This document shows positions 9,976-17,801 of a stretch of 64,000 nt of DNA, in pieces (position 1 is the first letter of the stretch; the number at the start of each line of letters is the position of its first letter). The position numbers and the translations under genes were made by a program. Source of the stretch: Glaciecola sp. Lineage in GTDB: Bacteria; Pseudomonadota; Gammaproteobacteria; Enterobacterales; Alteromonadaceae. The stretch spans positions 62,001-126,000 of the forward strand of contig JAQWNF010000003.1 in the NCBI GenBank assembly GCA_029246415.1. The letters run 5' to 3'. The notes under the pieces were generated by a model. The model had not been told where the DNA came from. It did not search any database and saw only the letters and a list, made by a program, of their open reading frames with translations.

Positions 9976-10058
9976 GTTTGTTTGTTAACTTTTTTCATTT
10001 AATTAAACAACATTGTTAATTTTGTATTACACCGACCTATCGAATAACTGGTAAGCCC

Positions 10059-11408
10059 ATGACAAAACTTGTTCTACCTTATGATTCTAAAATGTTAAAT
10101 GAGGAATTTATTTTCGGCGTTGCAACGTCTTCTTTTCAAATAGAAGGGGCGAGAGAAAGTCGTTTGGACTCTATTTGGGATACGTTCTGTGAACAAGAAA
10201 ACACTATATCCGACCATACTCATGGTGATGTTGCGTGTGATCACATCAATCGTTGGCAAGAAGATGTGAAGTTAATTTGTGATCTAAGGGTCGACGCATA
10301 CCGTTTTTCGATTTCCTGGCCACGTGTGATGCATCAAGACGGCACTGTCAATGAACCCGGTTTTACTTTTTATGACCAACTAGTCGATGCCTTAAAAGCG
10401 CAAGGCAAAAAAGTATTTGTTACCTTATATCATTGGGACTTACCGCAGTATCTTGAAGATCAAGGCGGTTGGTTAAATCGCAATACTGCTGTTGAATTTG
10501 CACAATATTGTGATCTTATATCTGCTCGTTTAGGGGATAAAGTCGATGCTTATACCACACTCAATGAGCCGTTCTGTGCAGGCTATCTTAGTTATGAACT
10601 TGGCATCCACGCTCCAGGATTAACCGGCAAAAAGAATGGTCGCCAAGCATCACATCACCTATTACTTGCACACGGTTTAGCCATGCAAGTATTACGTAAA
10701 AATTGCCCTAATACAGATTTAGGGATTGTCATTAACATCCATCCTGGTTACCCACAAACTGATTCTCCCGCAGATATTGAAGCAACTAAAATGGGCGGTG
10801 AATATCTGTTTTATTGGTATTTAGATCCGCTATTAAAGCAATGCTATCCCAGTGTCATGGATAAATTATCCAATGCTGAAAAACCTGATATCCAAGATGG
10901 TGATATGGCTATTATTGGTCAGCCACTCGATTTTATCGGCATGAATTATTACACCCGAAATGTTTACACCATGGATGACAATGGCTGGTTCAGCATCGTC
11001 CCTCCAACCCCAGGTAATTTAACCGAAATGGGATGGGAGATAGTGCCGGAAGCCATGACGGATATGTTAGTGTCATTGCATCAAGATTATCGTTTACCAC
11101 CTTTGTATATCACAGAAAACGGCGCTGCAATGCCAGATAAGTTAGATGGCAACAAGGTTCACGACCAAGACCGAATTGATTATTTTCAAGCGCATTTTCT
11201 TGCGGTGCATAACGCAATGGAACAAGGCGTCAACATTAAAGGCTATTTTGCATGGAGCTTGTTAGATAATTTTGAATGGGCAGAAGGCTATAGCAAGCGC
11301 TTTGGGTTAATTTATATTAATTATGAAACTCAAGAGCGAATTTGGAAAGATAGCGCTATTGCCTATAAAAACATGCTAACATCACGTGCATTAGTCACGT
11401 CAGAATAA
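10059..11408 (+). CDS. GH1 beta-glucosidase
   Basis: A cytoplasmic retaining beta-glucosidase of 449 residues, full length for family GH1, without a signal peptide. Visible hallmarks are FIFGVATSSFQIEG (17-30), acid/base Glu170 in TTLNEP, NYYTRN (296-301), nucleophile Glu353 in ITENGA and the late SLLDNFEWAEGY. It would cleave cellobiose or laminaribiose-type sugars after import. It is the first gene of the plus arm, seven bases before the LacI-family gene, and probably forms an operon with it and the MFS permease. Confidence 0.95.
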   Translation: MTKLVLPYDSKMLNEEFIFGVATSSFQIEGARESRLDSIWDTFCEQENTISDHTHGDVACDHINRWQEDVKLICDLRVDAYRFSISWPRVMHQDGTVNEPGFTFYDQLVDALKAQGKKVFVTLYHWDLPQYLEDQGGWLNRNTAVEFAQYCDLISARLGDKVDAYTTLNEPFCAGYLSYELGIHAPGLTGKKNGRQASHHLLLAHGLAMQVLRKNCPNTDLGIVINIHPGYPQTDSPADIEATKMGGEYLFYWYLDPLLKQCYPSVMDKLSNAEKPDIQDGDMAIIGQPLDFIGMNYYTRNVYTMDDNGWFSIVPPTPGNLTEMGWEIVPEAMTDMLVSLHQDYRLPPLYITENGAAMPDKLDGNKVHDQDRIDYFQAHFLAVHNAMEQGVNIKGYFAWSLLDNFEWAEGYSKRFGLIYINYETQERIWKDSAIAYKNMLTSRALVTSE

Positions 11409-11415
11409 GCAGAAT

Positions 11416-12414
11416 ATGGCCACGATATATCAAGTAGCAGAGCTAGCAGGTGTCTCACTTGCAACCGTTTCACGAGTGATGAACGGAAACGTTAAAGTGA
11501 GCGAAAAAAGCCGAGCAAAAGTCCAATCTGCGATGAAAGAGTTGGGATACCAGCCGAATATCATTGCTCAATCTCTAGCATCTAACCGAACCAATCGGGT
11601 TGGGGTGTTGGTATCAGAATTAAGTGGTCCATTTTTTAGTTACATGTTGGCGGTTGTTGAAAGTGCCTTACGTGAAGAAGGTAAGCATGCCATCATTACC
11701 GCTGGTCACTCAGATGTTGCCAAAGAACAAGAAGGCATAGAATTTTTGTTAGGGTGTCGTTGTGATGCATTGATCTTACATATTGATGCGATCTCAGATG
11801 AATACCTACTTAAACTCAAAGAACGCAACGTTCCGTTTTCATTGATTAACCATCGTATTGATGAAATCGCCGATTGCTGCTTTACCGTTGATAACGAACA
11901 AGGTGGTTATTTAGCGGCAAAAGCGGTAATTGATTGTGGGCATACCCGGATTGCTTATATATCGGGTCCGGAATTTAAAGAAGATGCCCGCATGCGTCTA
12001 AACGGTCATAAACGCGCTTTAGCAGAAGCGGGGTTAACTTTTGACGAGGCACTGCATTACCGTGGTAACTATAACGAAGATGGCGGTAAAGAAGGCTTTG
12101 ATCAGTTATCGGAACAACGCTTCAGTGCGTTAGTTTGCGCTAATGATGAAATGGCCACGGGTGCTATGTATTCGGCACGTAAGCATGGTTTAGATTTGCC
12201 TCATGATCTCTCCATTGTGGGTTATGATGATCAAGTGTTTGCCCGTTACACCTACCCAACGCTGACCACGATTAAAAACCCGATTGCCGAAATGGGTAGT
12301 ATGGCGGCCAAATGGGTACTCAAAGAAGTTTACAACATCAACACCACTGAAACGATCCACAATACTTTCGAACCTAAACTCATCATTCGTAATTCAATAG
12401 AAGAGAATACTTAA
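11416..12414 (+). CDS. LacI-family transcriptional repressor
   Basis: 332 residues. The N-terminal helix-turn-helix ATIYQVAELAGVSLATVSR (2-20) and hinge are followed by a periplasmic-binding-protein-like effector domain from VGVLVSELSGPFFSY. Located between GH1 and an MFS gene, it probably senses a glucan-derived sugar and binds the palindrome at 9958-9975. Its stop overlaps the MFS start by one base (TAATG), so translation is coupled. Confidence 0.93.
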   Translation: MATIYQVAELAGVSLATVSRVMNGNVKVSEKSRAKVQSAMKELGYQPNIIAQSLASNRTNRVGVLVSELSGPFFSYMLAVVESALREEGKHAIITAGHSDVAKEQEGIEFLLGCRCDALILHIDAISDEYLLKLKERNVPFSLINHRIDEIADCCFTVDNEQGGYLAAKAVIDCGHTRIAYISGPEFKEDARMRLNGHKRALAEAGLTFDEALHYRGNYNEDGGKEGFDQLSEQRFSALVCANDEMATGAMYSARKHGLDLPHDLSIVGYDDQVFARYTYPTLTTIKNPIAEMGSMAAKWVLKEVYNINTTETIHNTFEPKLIIRNSIEENT

Positions 12415-13976
12415 TGAAGTCACTCCCCACTAGTACGTTGTTTATCACGATAGTCGTCGCATTAGGTGGGTTTGTGTTTGGTTTTGATGCGTCGGTGATC
12501 GCTGGTACGGTTAAGTTTATTACTCAAGCATTTGATTTAACGCCTTGGCAACAAGGGATGGTCGTCAGTTCACCGACATTAGGTGCGCTGATTGCGATGT
12601 TTTTTGCCGGAGCGGTGAGTGACCACTATGGGCGAAAGCAAACGCTATTATTTGTGTCATTGTTGTATGTGGTCTCGGCGATATTTTCCGCGCTTGCGAC
12701 CAGTTTTGAAATGCTGTTAACCGCTCGGTTTGTTGGTGGCTTGGCCTTTTGTTCTTTGATGATTGCACCCATGTACATTGCAGAAGTGAGCTCAGCGCAA
12801 CACCGAGGAAAGTTGGTATCGGTTAATCAATTTAATATTGTATTGGGTCTGTCTGCTTCGTATTTTACTAATTATGGTTTACTGACATTAAGTCAATCTG
12901 ATGCGCCTTGGGTCGCACAGTTAATGATTGATTCAGATGTCTGGCGTTGGATGTTGGCGTTAGAAATCATCCCTGCATTGATATGGTTTATCCTGTTATT
13001 TGGTATTCCTGAAAGCCCTCGTTGGTTGAGCACTAAAGGGCGTTACGATGAAGCCAAAGTTAATTTAGCTCGGTTACACTATACCGATGTTGAATCTGAA
13101 CTCGACAGCATTAAAGCCACGTTAAGTACCACGACTTTATCCTTACAAAAACGCATCCAAGGTTTATGGTCATCGCGTCTACGTTGGCCGATTGTGATTG
13201 GTTTAGTGATCGGGATCGTACAACAGTTAACGGGTATTAATGTCATCTTCTTCTATGCACCTACTATCTTTGAACAAAGCGGTGTAGGAACCGATGCTTC
13301 GTTCGTTCAAGCGATTGGAGTGGGTGTTATCAATGTGTTATTTACGATTGTTGCTATGTTTGCGATTGACCGATTTGGTCGTCGTCCATTGTTACTCATT
13401 GGTCTAAGCGGTATTTTGGTCAGCATGCTGCTGTGTGCTTATGGCTTTTACCAAGCTGAGTATTATCTGGATGTGGTGGCATTACATACGATTTCTCAAG
13501 AAACATCTTTATCCGCAGCACAACTCACTCCTATCTTAGATATGGTATATCACTCTGATGTAGAGTTTAAATCTGCCCTCATTAACTTGTTAGGTAATAG
13601 TGATTATCAAGCGTATCAAGGTGTGTTGTTACAACAGGGCACGCATCTTAATGCAACCTTGATTTTAGTCGCCATTTTAAGTTTTGTGGCGTTTTTTGCG
13701 ATGTCGCTGGGACCTGTCATGTGGGTACTATTTGCAGAGATATTTCCCACTGAATACCGTGGTGTCGCGATTTCATTCGTGACGGTGTTCAATAGTCTAT
13801 GTAGCTTTTTGATGCAATTTTTGTTTCCTTGGGAATTAGCGACGTTTGGCGCAGGCTTTACCTTTTTAACGTATGCAATTTTTGCATTCATCGGTTTAGC
13901 TTTTGTGGTGAAATATTTACCTGAAACCAAAGGTAAATCACTAGAACAAATTCAAGCGGACTTCTCAGTTCGCTAG
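12414..13976 (+). CDS. Sugar-porter MFS permease
   Basis: 520 residues with twelve predicted membrane segments. Sugar-porter family signatures are visible: GGFVFGFDASVIAG near the start, DHYGRKQ after segment 2, PESPRWL before the central loop, QQLTGINVIFFYAP in segment 7, DRFGRRP, and PETKGKSLE at the C terminus. An extra ~65-residue stretch between segments 9 and 10 (from AEYYLDVV to QQGTHLN) lengthens it over the usual ~470. It gives the locus a second importer beside the FHS porter. The substrate is likely glucose or a related monosaccharide. Confidence 0.9.
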   Translation: MKSLPTSTLFITIVVALGGFVFGFDASVIAGTVKFITQAFDLTPWQQGMVVSSPTLGALIAMFFAGAVSDHYGRKQTLLFVSLLYVVSAIFSALATSFEMLLTARFVGGLAFCSLMIAPMYIAEVSSAQHRGKLVSVNQFNIVLGLSASYFTNYGLLTLSQSDAPWVAQLMIDSDVWRWMLALEIIPALIWFILLFGIPESPRWLSTKGRYDEAKVNLARLHYTDVESELDSIKATLSTTTLSLQKRIQGLWSSRLRWPIVIGLVIGIVQQLTGINVIFFYAPTIFEQSGVGTDASFVQAIGVGVINVLFTIVAMFAIDRFGRRPLLLIGLSGILVSMLLCAYGFYQAEYYLDVVALHTISQETSLSAAQLTPILDMVYHSDVEFKSALINLLGNSDYQAYQGVLLQQGTHLNATLILVAILSFVAFFAMSLGPVMWVLFAEIFPTEYRGVAISFVTVFNSLCSFLMQFLFPWELATFGAGFTFLTYAIFAFIGLAFVVKYLPETKGKSLEQIQADFSVR

Positions 13977-14024
13977 ACGATTACTGTATGTAATGAAAAA
14001 TTCATTTATCAATGCTTGATAAAT

Positions 14025-14047
14025 GTTATGTGATACTATAACATTTC
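14025..14047 (+). promoter_or_regulatory. Zur box upstream of the zinc receptor
   Basis: Aligned to the 23-bp enterobacterial Zur operator consensus (GAAATGTTATA-N-TATAACATTTC), this site matches at 19 of 22 defined positions. The right half TATAACATTTC is perfect and the left half has three mismatches. It lies 31 bases before the receptor start codon. Zinc-repressed expression is inferred from this site and the His-rich receptor. Confidence 0.75.
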
Positions 14048-14073
14048 CTTAGATTGTTACTTAAGGAAATGTT
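14040..14073 (+). promoter_or_regulatory. Hairpin holding the ribosome binding site of the zinc receptor
   Basis: AACATTTCCTTA (14040-14051) is perfectly complementary to TAAGGAAATGTT (14062-14073) with a 10-base loop. The right arm contains the AAGGA ribosome binding site. The left arm overlaps the right half of the Zur box, so the hairpin forms in RNA only if transcription starts upstream of 14040. Confidence 0.5.
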
Positions 14074-14077
14074 GACT

Positions 14078-16555
14078 ATGTCTTCTCGTTTATTCAAATT
14101 ACTCACTACAAGCTTAGTATTTGCTCCTGTTACTGTGCTAGCTAATGATATCTCTGGTGTGATTGTTGATGCGCAAAATCAACCTATCGCCAATGCCACT
14201 GTTGAGATCGTCAACACCCAAAAACGTGTGTTGTCAGATGCGTCTGGTCAGTTCAAACTGAATGATTTGTCATCTGGTGCGCTTGAATTGCACGTTACGG
14301 CTCCGGATTTTGTGCATCAAAATTTGGATTTTAATTTAAGCGGCGATGTTGCTAATGTCACTGTGCAATTAACACCGAGTAGCTTAGAAGTCATCGATGT
14401 GTTTGCATCGCCTTTTCACGCTTCAGTGATTGAATCCTCTTTACCTGTGACCGTGCTTGCAGGTGATGCGTTACGCTTAGCGCAAACCTCAACCTTAGGA
14501 GAAACACTTAACAATCAAGTGGGTGTGCATTCAAGCTTCTTTGGCGGTGTAGCCAGTAGCCCAATCATTCGTGGACTGGATGGTCCTCGCGTGATGATTA
14601 CACAAAATGGCTTAGATGCCTCAGATGTATCACGTGTAGGTGCTGATCACATTGTTGCCGCTGAAAGTGCAACCGCACAACAAATCGAAGTATTACGCGG
14701 CCCAGCTACGTTATTTTATGGTAGCGGCGCTATCGGTGGAGTCGTCAATGTCGTTGACGAACGTATACCGCAAAACAATGACACCAAAGCACGCGTGTTA
14801 GTGTCTAATAGCTCAGTTAACTCAGGTAAAAATATCTCAGGTGCTGGCCAATTAGGTTTAGGTGATCTTGTGCTATATGCCGATGGTGTATGGCGTGATG
14901 CGGATGCTTATAAAGCCAAAGAAGTCATTGAAGAAACACAATTTGAAGGTACTGGTTTTACTTTAGGTGCGAGTTACTTATTAGATAATGGCTTTGTTGG
15001 TTTATCGTATGAAAATACCGACCGCCAATATGGTTTGCCTGGTCATTCTCATGCTGGTCATGATGACGAGCACGAGGAAGGGCATGAAGAAGGCCATGAA
15101 GAAGATCATGCTGATGAGCATGATGACGACCACGCGGATGAAGGTTCGGTTTACAGCGATATGCAACAAGACCGCGTGCAGTTACTCAGTGATTTATACT
15201 TTGATGACCAATTTTTTAGTAAAGTATCAACCAAATTAGCGTATACCAATTATACCCATGCTGAAATAGAAGACGGCATGGTGGGTACGCGTTTTAATAA
15301 CAAAACTACTGAAGCAAAATTAACGATGTTGCATCAACCTATGTCTGGTTGGAAAGGCGGTATCAGTTTGCATGGCAAATATTCTGACTTTGATGCTGTG
15401 GGTGACGAAGCGTTTACGCCTGCTTCAACGACCAATATGCTCGGTTTAGCCTTGATGGAAGAAAAACACATTGGTGATGTGCTAATCCAATTTGGTGCCC
15501 GTATTGAGCGAGTCACGATTAGCTCTGATCACATTGAGTTTGATCCTGAGATCTTTGCCGAAGGGCATCATGACGAAGTTGCTGAAGAAGATCACGGTGA
15601 CGAAGCGCATGATGATCATGACGAGCACGCCGATCATTTACAAGAATTTGATTTTGACCAAACTTTTACGCCTACTAGTATTTCACTTGGTGCAGTGTGG
15701 GAGTTTACCGATGGGTATAATCTGGGTGTTTCTGTCGCACGGGCTCAGCGCGCACCGAGTTCAGCTGAGTTGTTAGCGAATGGCTTGCACATTGGTACCG
15801 GTAATTATGAAATTGGTGCAGTGTATGAACTGCATGAACATGATGGAGAGACTGAGCTTGAGTTACGAGAAGCAGAAGCCGAGTTAGAAACATCGAATAA
15901 TATTGATTTGACGTTGCGTAAGTTTTCAGGTGATTTGGGCTTAGTTCTGAATGTGTTTTACAACCGCGTCGATAATTACTATTTTGAGAATGATCTGGGG
16001 ATCAGCATCGAAGCTGGACATGAAGACCATGGTGATGAAATTCTCGCGGATGAAGATCATGCCGACGAAGCCCTGCATGATGAAGATCATATGGACGAAG
16101 AGCTTGCACCTGTGTTCTTATTTGCGCCACAAGATGTTGAGCTTTATGGGGCTGAGGTACAAGTCAATTATGCACTTAATGACCAATGGCAGCTCAGCGC
16201 ACAAGGTGACTGGATCCGTGGACGTTTACAAGATGGCGGTAATTTAGCTCGTATTCCACCAAAACGTCTGAGCTCTACGATTACGTATTCAGGTAATAAT
16301 TGGGATGCCAGTATCGCGGTTAAACGTGTCTTTGCCCAAAATAAAATTACAGCGTTTGAGACGCAAACGCCAGGCTACACTATGGTAGATATGTACAGTA
16401 ATGTGTATTTATCTCAAGGAAAATGGGATTGGGTGGCATATCTTAAAGTGGAAAATATGACTGATGAACTAGCTTATGTGCATCAGTCATTCCTGAGGGA
16501 TGTGACCCCTCTTCCAGGAAGAAACTTTGTACTAGGGATCAGAGGAGAGTTTTAA
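14078..16555 (+). CDS. ZnuD-like zinc TonB-dependent receptor with His/Asp-rich loops
   Basis: 825 residues. A signal peptide (1-22, ending VLA) is followed by a carboxypeptidase-regulatory-like beta-sandwich (about 24-100), a plug with EVIDVFASPF and IIRGLDGPRV, and a barrel. Three extracellular-type loops are packed with His, Asp and Glu (about residues 322-360, 497-520 and 647-670, e.g. HDDEHEEGHEEGHEEDH). Such loops occur in ZnuD receptors of Neisseria and Acinetobacter, which import zinc or haem across the outer membrane. A longer frame opens with TTG at 14054, but AAGGA ten bases before ATG 14078 and the signal peptide favour 14078. The Zur box upstream supports zinc as substrate. Confidence 0.88.
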   Translation: MSSRLFKLLTTSLVFAPVTVLANDISGVIVDAQNQPIANATVEIVNTQKRVLSDASGQFKLNDLSSGALELHVTAPDFVHQNLDFNLSGDVANVTVQLTPSSLEVIDVFASPFHASVIESSLPVTVLAGDALRLAQTSTLGETLNNQVGVHSSFFGGVASSPIIRGLDGPRVMITQNGLDASDVSRVGADHIVAAESATAQQIEVLRGPATLFYGSGAIGGVVNVVDERIPQNNDTKARVLVSNSSVNSGKNISGAGQLGLGDLVLYADGVWRDADAYKAKEVIEETQFEGTGFTLGASYLLDNGFVGLSYENTDRQYGLPGHSHAGHDDEHEEGHEEGHEEDHADEHDDDHADEGSVYSDMQQDRVQLLSDLYFDDQFFSKVSTKLAYTNYTHAEIEDGMVGTRFNNKTTEAKLTMLHQPMSGWKGGISLHGKYSDFDAVGDEAFTPASTTNMLGLALMEEKHIGDVLIQFGARIERVTISSDHIEFDPEIFAEGHHDEVAEEDHGDEAHDDHDEHADHLQEFDFDQTFTPTSISLGAVWEFTDGYNLGVSVARAQRAPSSAELLANGLHIGTGNYEIGAVYELHEHDGETELELREAEAELETSNNIDLTLRKFSGDLGLVLNVFYNRVDNYYFENDLGISIEAGHEDHGDEILADEDHADEALHDEDHMDEELAPVFLFAPQDVELYGAEVQVNYALNDQWQLSAQGDWIRGRLQDGGNLARIPPKRLSSTITYSGNNWDASIAVKRVFAQNKITAFETQTPGYTMVDMYSNVYLSQGKWDWVAYLKVENMTDELAYVHQSFLRDVTPLPGRNFVLGIRGEF

Positions 16556-16572
16556 CTCTCCTTCGATTTTTT
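16543..16572 (+). terminator. Rho-independent terminator overlapping the receptor stop codon
   Basis: AGGAGAGT (16543-16550) pairs with ACTCTCCT (16555-16562), followed by TCG and a run of T with one A. The receptor's TAA stop (16553-16555) lies in the loop and first stem base, a very compact gene end. Confidence 0.8.
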
Positions 16573-16607
16573 AGTTACTTTCTGTTGTTGTTTTTTATTT
16601 TGTGTTC

Positions 16608-17003
16608 TTAAATTGTATTATGACACGTTGCCTTATAGGCATTTAACCAACTGGTGTGAAATGGATTAAATGTCACGGCAATGCTGTCTTGTTTTGCACT
16701 CACAGGTAACATCAGCGTGACCTTATCGGAAGCTTGCTCAGCTAAATTACTCTGTAAATACTCTTGTCTGTCATGCATGACTTGATTCAGTATGCTATGT
16801 CGACTTGGCAAGTTAAATCGAGATAATCTATCTGGCTTTAATAAGTGGTCCTGTGATGACATCATATCATTTGCGCCTTGATGCTTTATGCAGTTTACTC
16901 CTTCACCATTAATGGCGTATTCAAATTGAATCATGCCAAAATTAGGCTCCACAAAATTTGCCTGATACTGCAAACTCTGTTGTGTATCAATCACAATCCC
17001 CAT
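16608..17003 (-). CDS. Hypothetical protein, possibly 5'-truncated
   Basis: 131 residues from the only in-frame ATG. It was not recognised. Secondary-structure-like alternation and three Cys suggest a small folded, perhaps periplasmic, protein. The same frame stays open upstream to 17141 with protein-like content (GTHYGTYIDGLEVHVTFDC) but contains no ATG, GTG or TTG. No good ribosome binding site stands before the ATG at 17003. This fits a gene that has lost its original start and perhaps its signal peptide, or a rare start codon. Confidence that it is expressed as written is low. Confidence 0.4.
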   Translation of the reverse strand: MGIVIDTQQSLQYQANFVEPNFGMIQFEYAINGEGVNCIKHQGANDMMSSQDHLLKPDRLSRFNLPSRHSILNQVMHDRQEYLQSNLAEQASDKVTLMLPVSAKQDSIAVTFNPFHTSWLNAYKATCHNTI

Positions 17004-17176
17004 TGGAAATACTTTATTAATATCGGCAGTGCAATCAAACGTGACATGTACCTCAAGACCATCTATATATGTGCCATAGTGCGTACCAGAATTATTAGTA
17101 ATATTATCAATGCCGCTTAATTTTATATATAGGAAAGATTCTTAGATGAGTTTAGAAGTGAGGGGAAGTAATGCGT

Positions 17177-17202
17177 AAAAAAAAGGGGAAATTGCTTCCC
17201 CC
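17177..17202 (-). terminator. Rho-independent terminator of the minus-strand operon
   Basis: Read on the minus strand, GGGGAA pairs with TTCCCC across a five-base loop and is followed by eight T (top-strand A run 17177-17184). It lies 15 bases after the GST-like gene. Confidence 0.85.
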
Positions 17203-17216
17203 TTAGTTGTATTTAA

Positions 17217-17801
17217 TTAGACTGGGATTCTTGTCGCTTTGACATCATCTCGTTGAGACGCTGCAATATAAAAAGTTTGCAATGCATCAAGATGAGAAAA
17301 GTCGTGCAACTTGCGCACTTTTACCCAATCTAGTGATGTGTATAAACTAATACTCAAATAATTCCAATCAGTCGTCGATATTTGTTTTTCAGCTACGATT
17401 TTTTCTAAATACTTGAATGAGCGTTCGATACGCTCGTGTTGTAAGTTGAAATACATCTTATCATCTGTGGTATCAAACCCGGATTTATCCAACAAAAACA
17501 GTTGAATATAGGAATCGGTTATCCCATCGATTATTTTTAACAGGTTAAGTTGTGGGATCGATAAATACTGACGGTCTAGTTTTTCATGTATGTATTGAGC
17601 GATCACTGTCGAATCACACAATACCAATCCGTTATCTTCAAACATTGGGATCTTCATCGTCGGATTGAGTTTGCGTAATATCGCTCTGCCCTCAGGAGAT
17701 GAGGTTGGGGCATCAATCATCTCGTATTTAACATCCATTAAGATTAAGCGTAAACGGCGCACATATGGCGAGGTAAACGAACCGTATAATTTCATACTCA
17801 T
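17217..17801 (-). CDS. Glutathione S-transferase-like protein
   Basis: 194 residues. The N-terminal ~78 residues form a thioredoxin-like GST domain: MKLYGSFTSPYVRRLRL, a KIPMFED stretch with the cis-Pro region, and LCDSTVIAQYIHEKL with the gamma-glutamyl-binding Asp-Ser. The rest is an all-helical C-terminal domain, shorter than usual. The ATG at 17801 overlaps the protease stop (TAATG). AAGGA eight bases before the second ATG (17795) makes MKLYGS the likelier start. The substrate is unknown. Translational coupling to a secreted protease gene is unusual for a GST. Confidence 0.8.
   Translation of the reverse strand: MSMKLYGSFTSPYVRRLRLILMDVKYEMIDAPTSSPEGRAILRKLNPTMKIPMFEDNGLVLCDSTVIAQYIHEKLDRQYLSIPQLNLLKIIDGITDSYIQLFLLDKSGFDTTDDKMYFNLQHERIERSFKYLEKIVAEKQISTTDWNYLSISLYTSLDWVKVRKLHDFSHLDALQTFYIAASQRDDVKATRIPV

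Noticed and set aside
14021-14046. Alternative operator from the symmetric AAATGTTAT and ATAACATTT half-sites
   Set aside because: The half-sites are 8 bases apart rather than the 3 expected for Zur; the 23-bp alignment at 14025-14047 fits the consensus better.
14054-14077. TTG start for the zinc receptor
   Set aside because: It lies before the ribosome binding site and would place MLLKEMLT ahead of a good signal peptide.
15030-15240. Met-rich frames overlapping the His/Asp-rich loops of the zinc receptor
   Set aside because: They are out-of-frame readings of GAT/CAT/GAA-rich codons and have no ribosome binding site.
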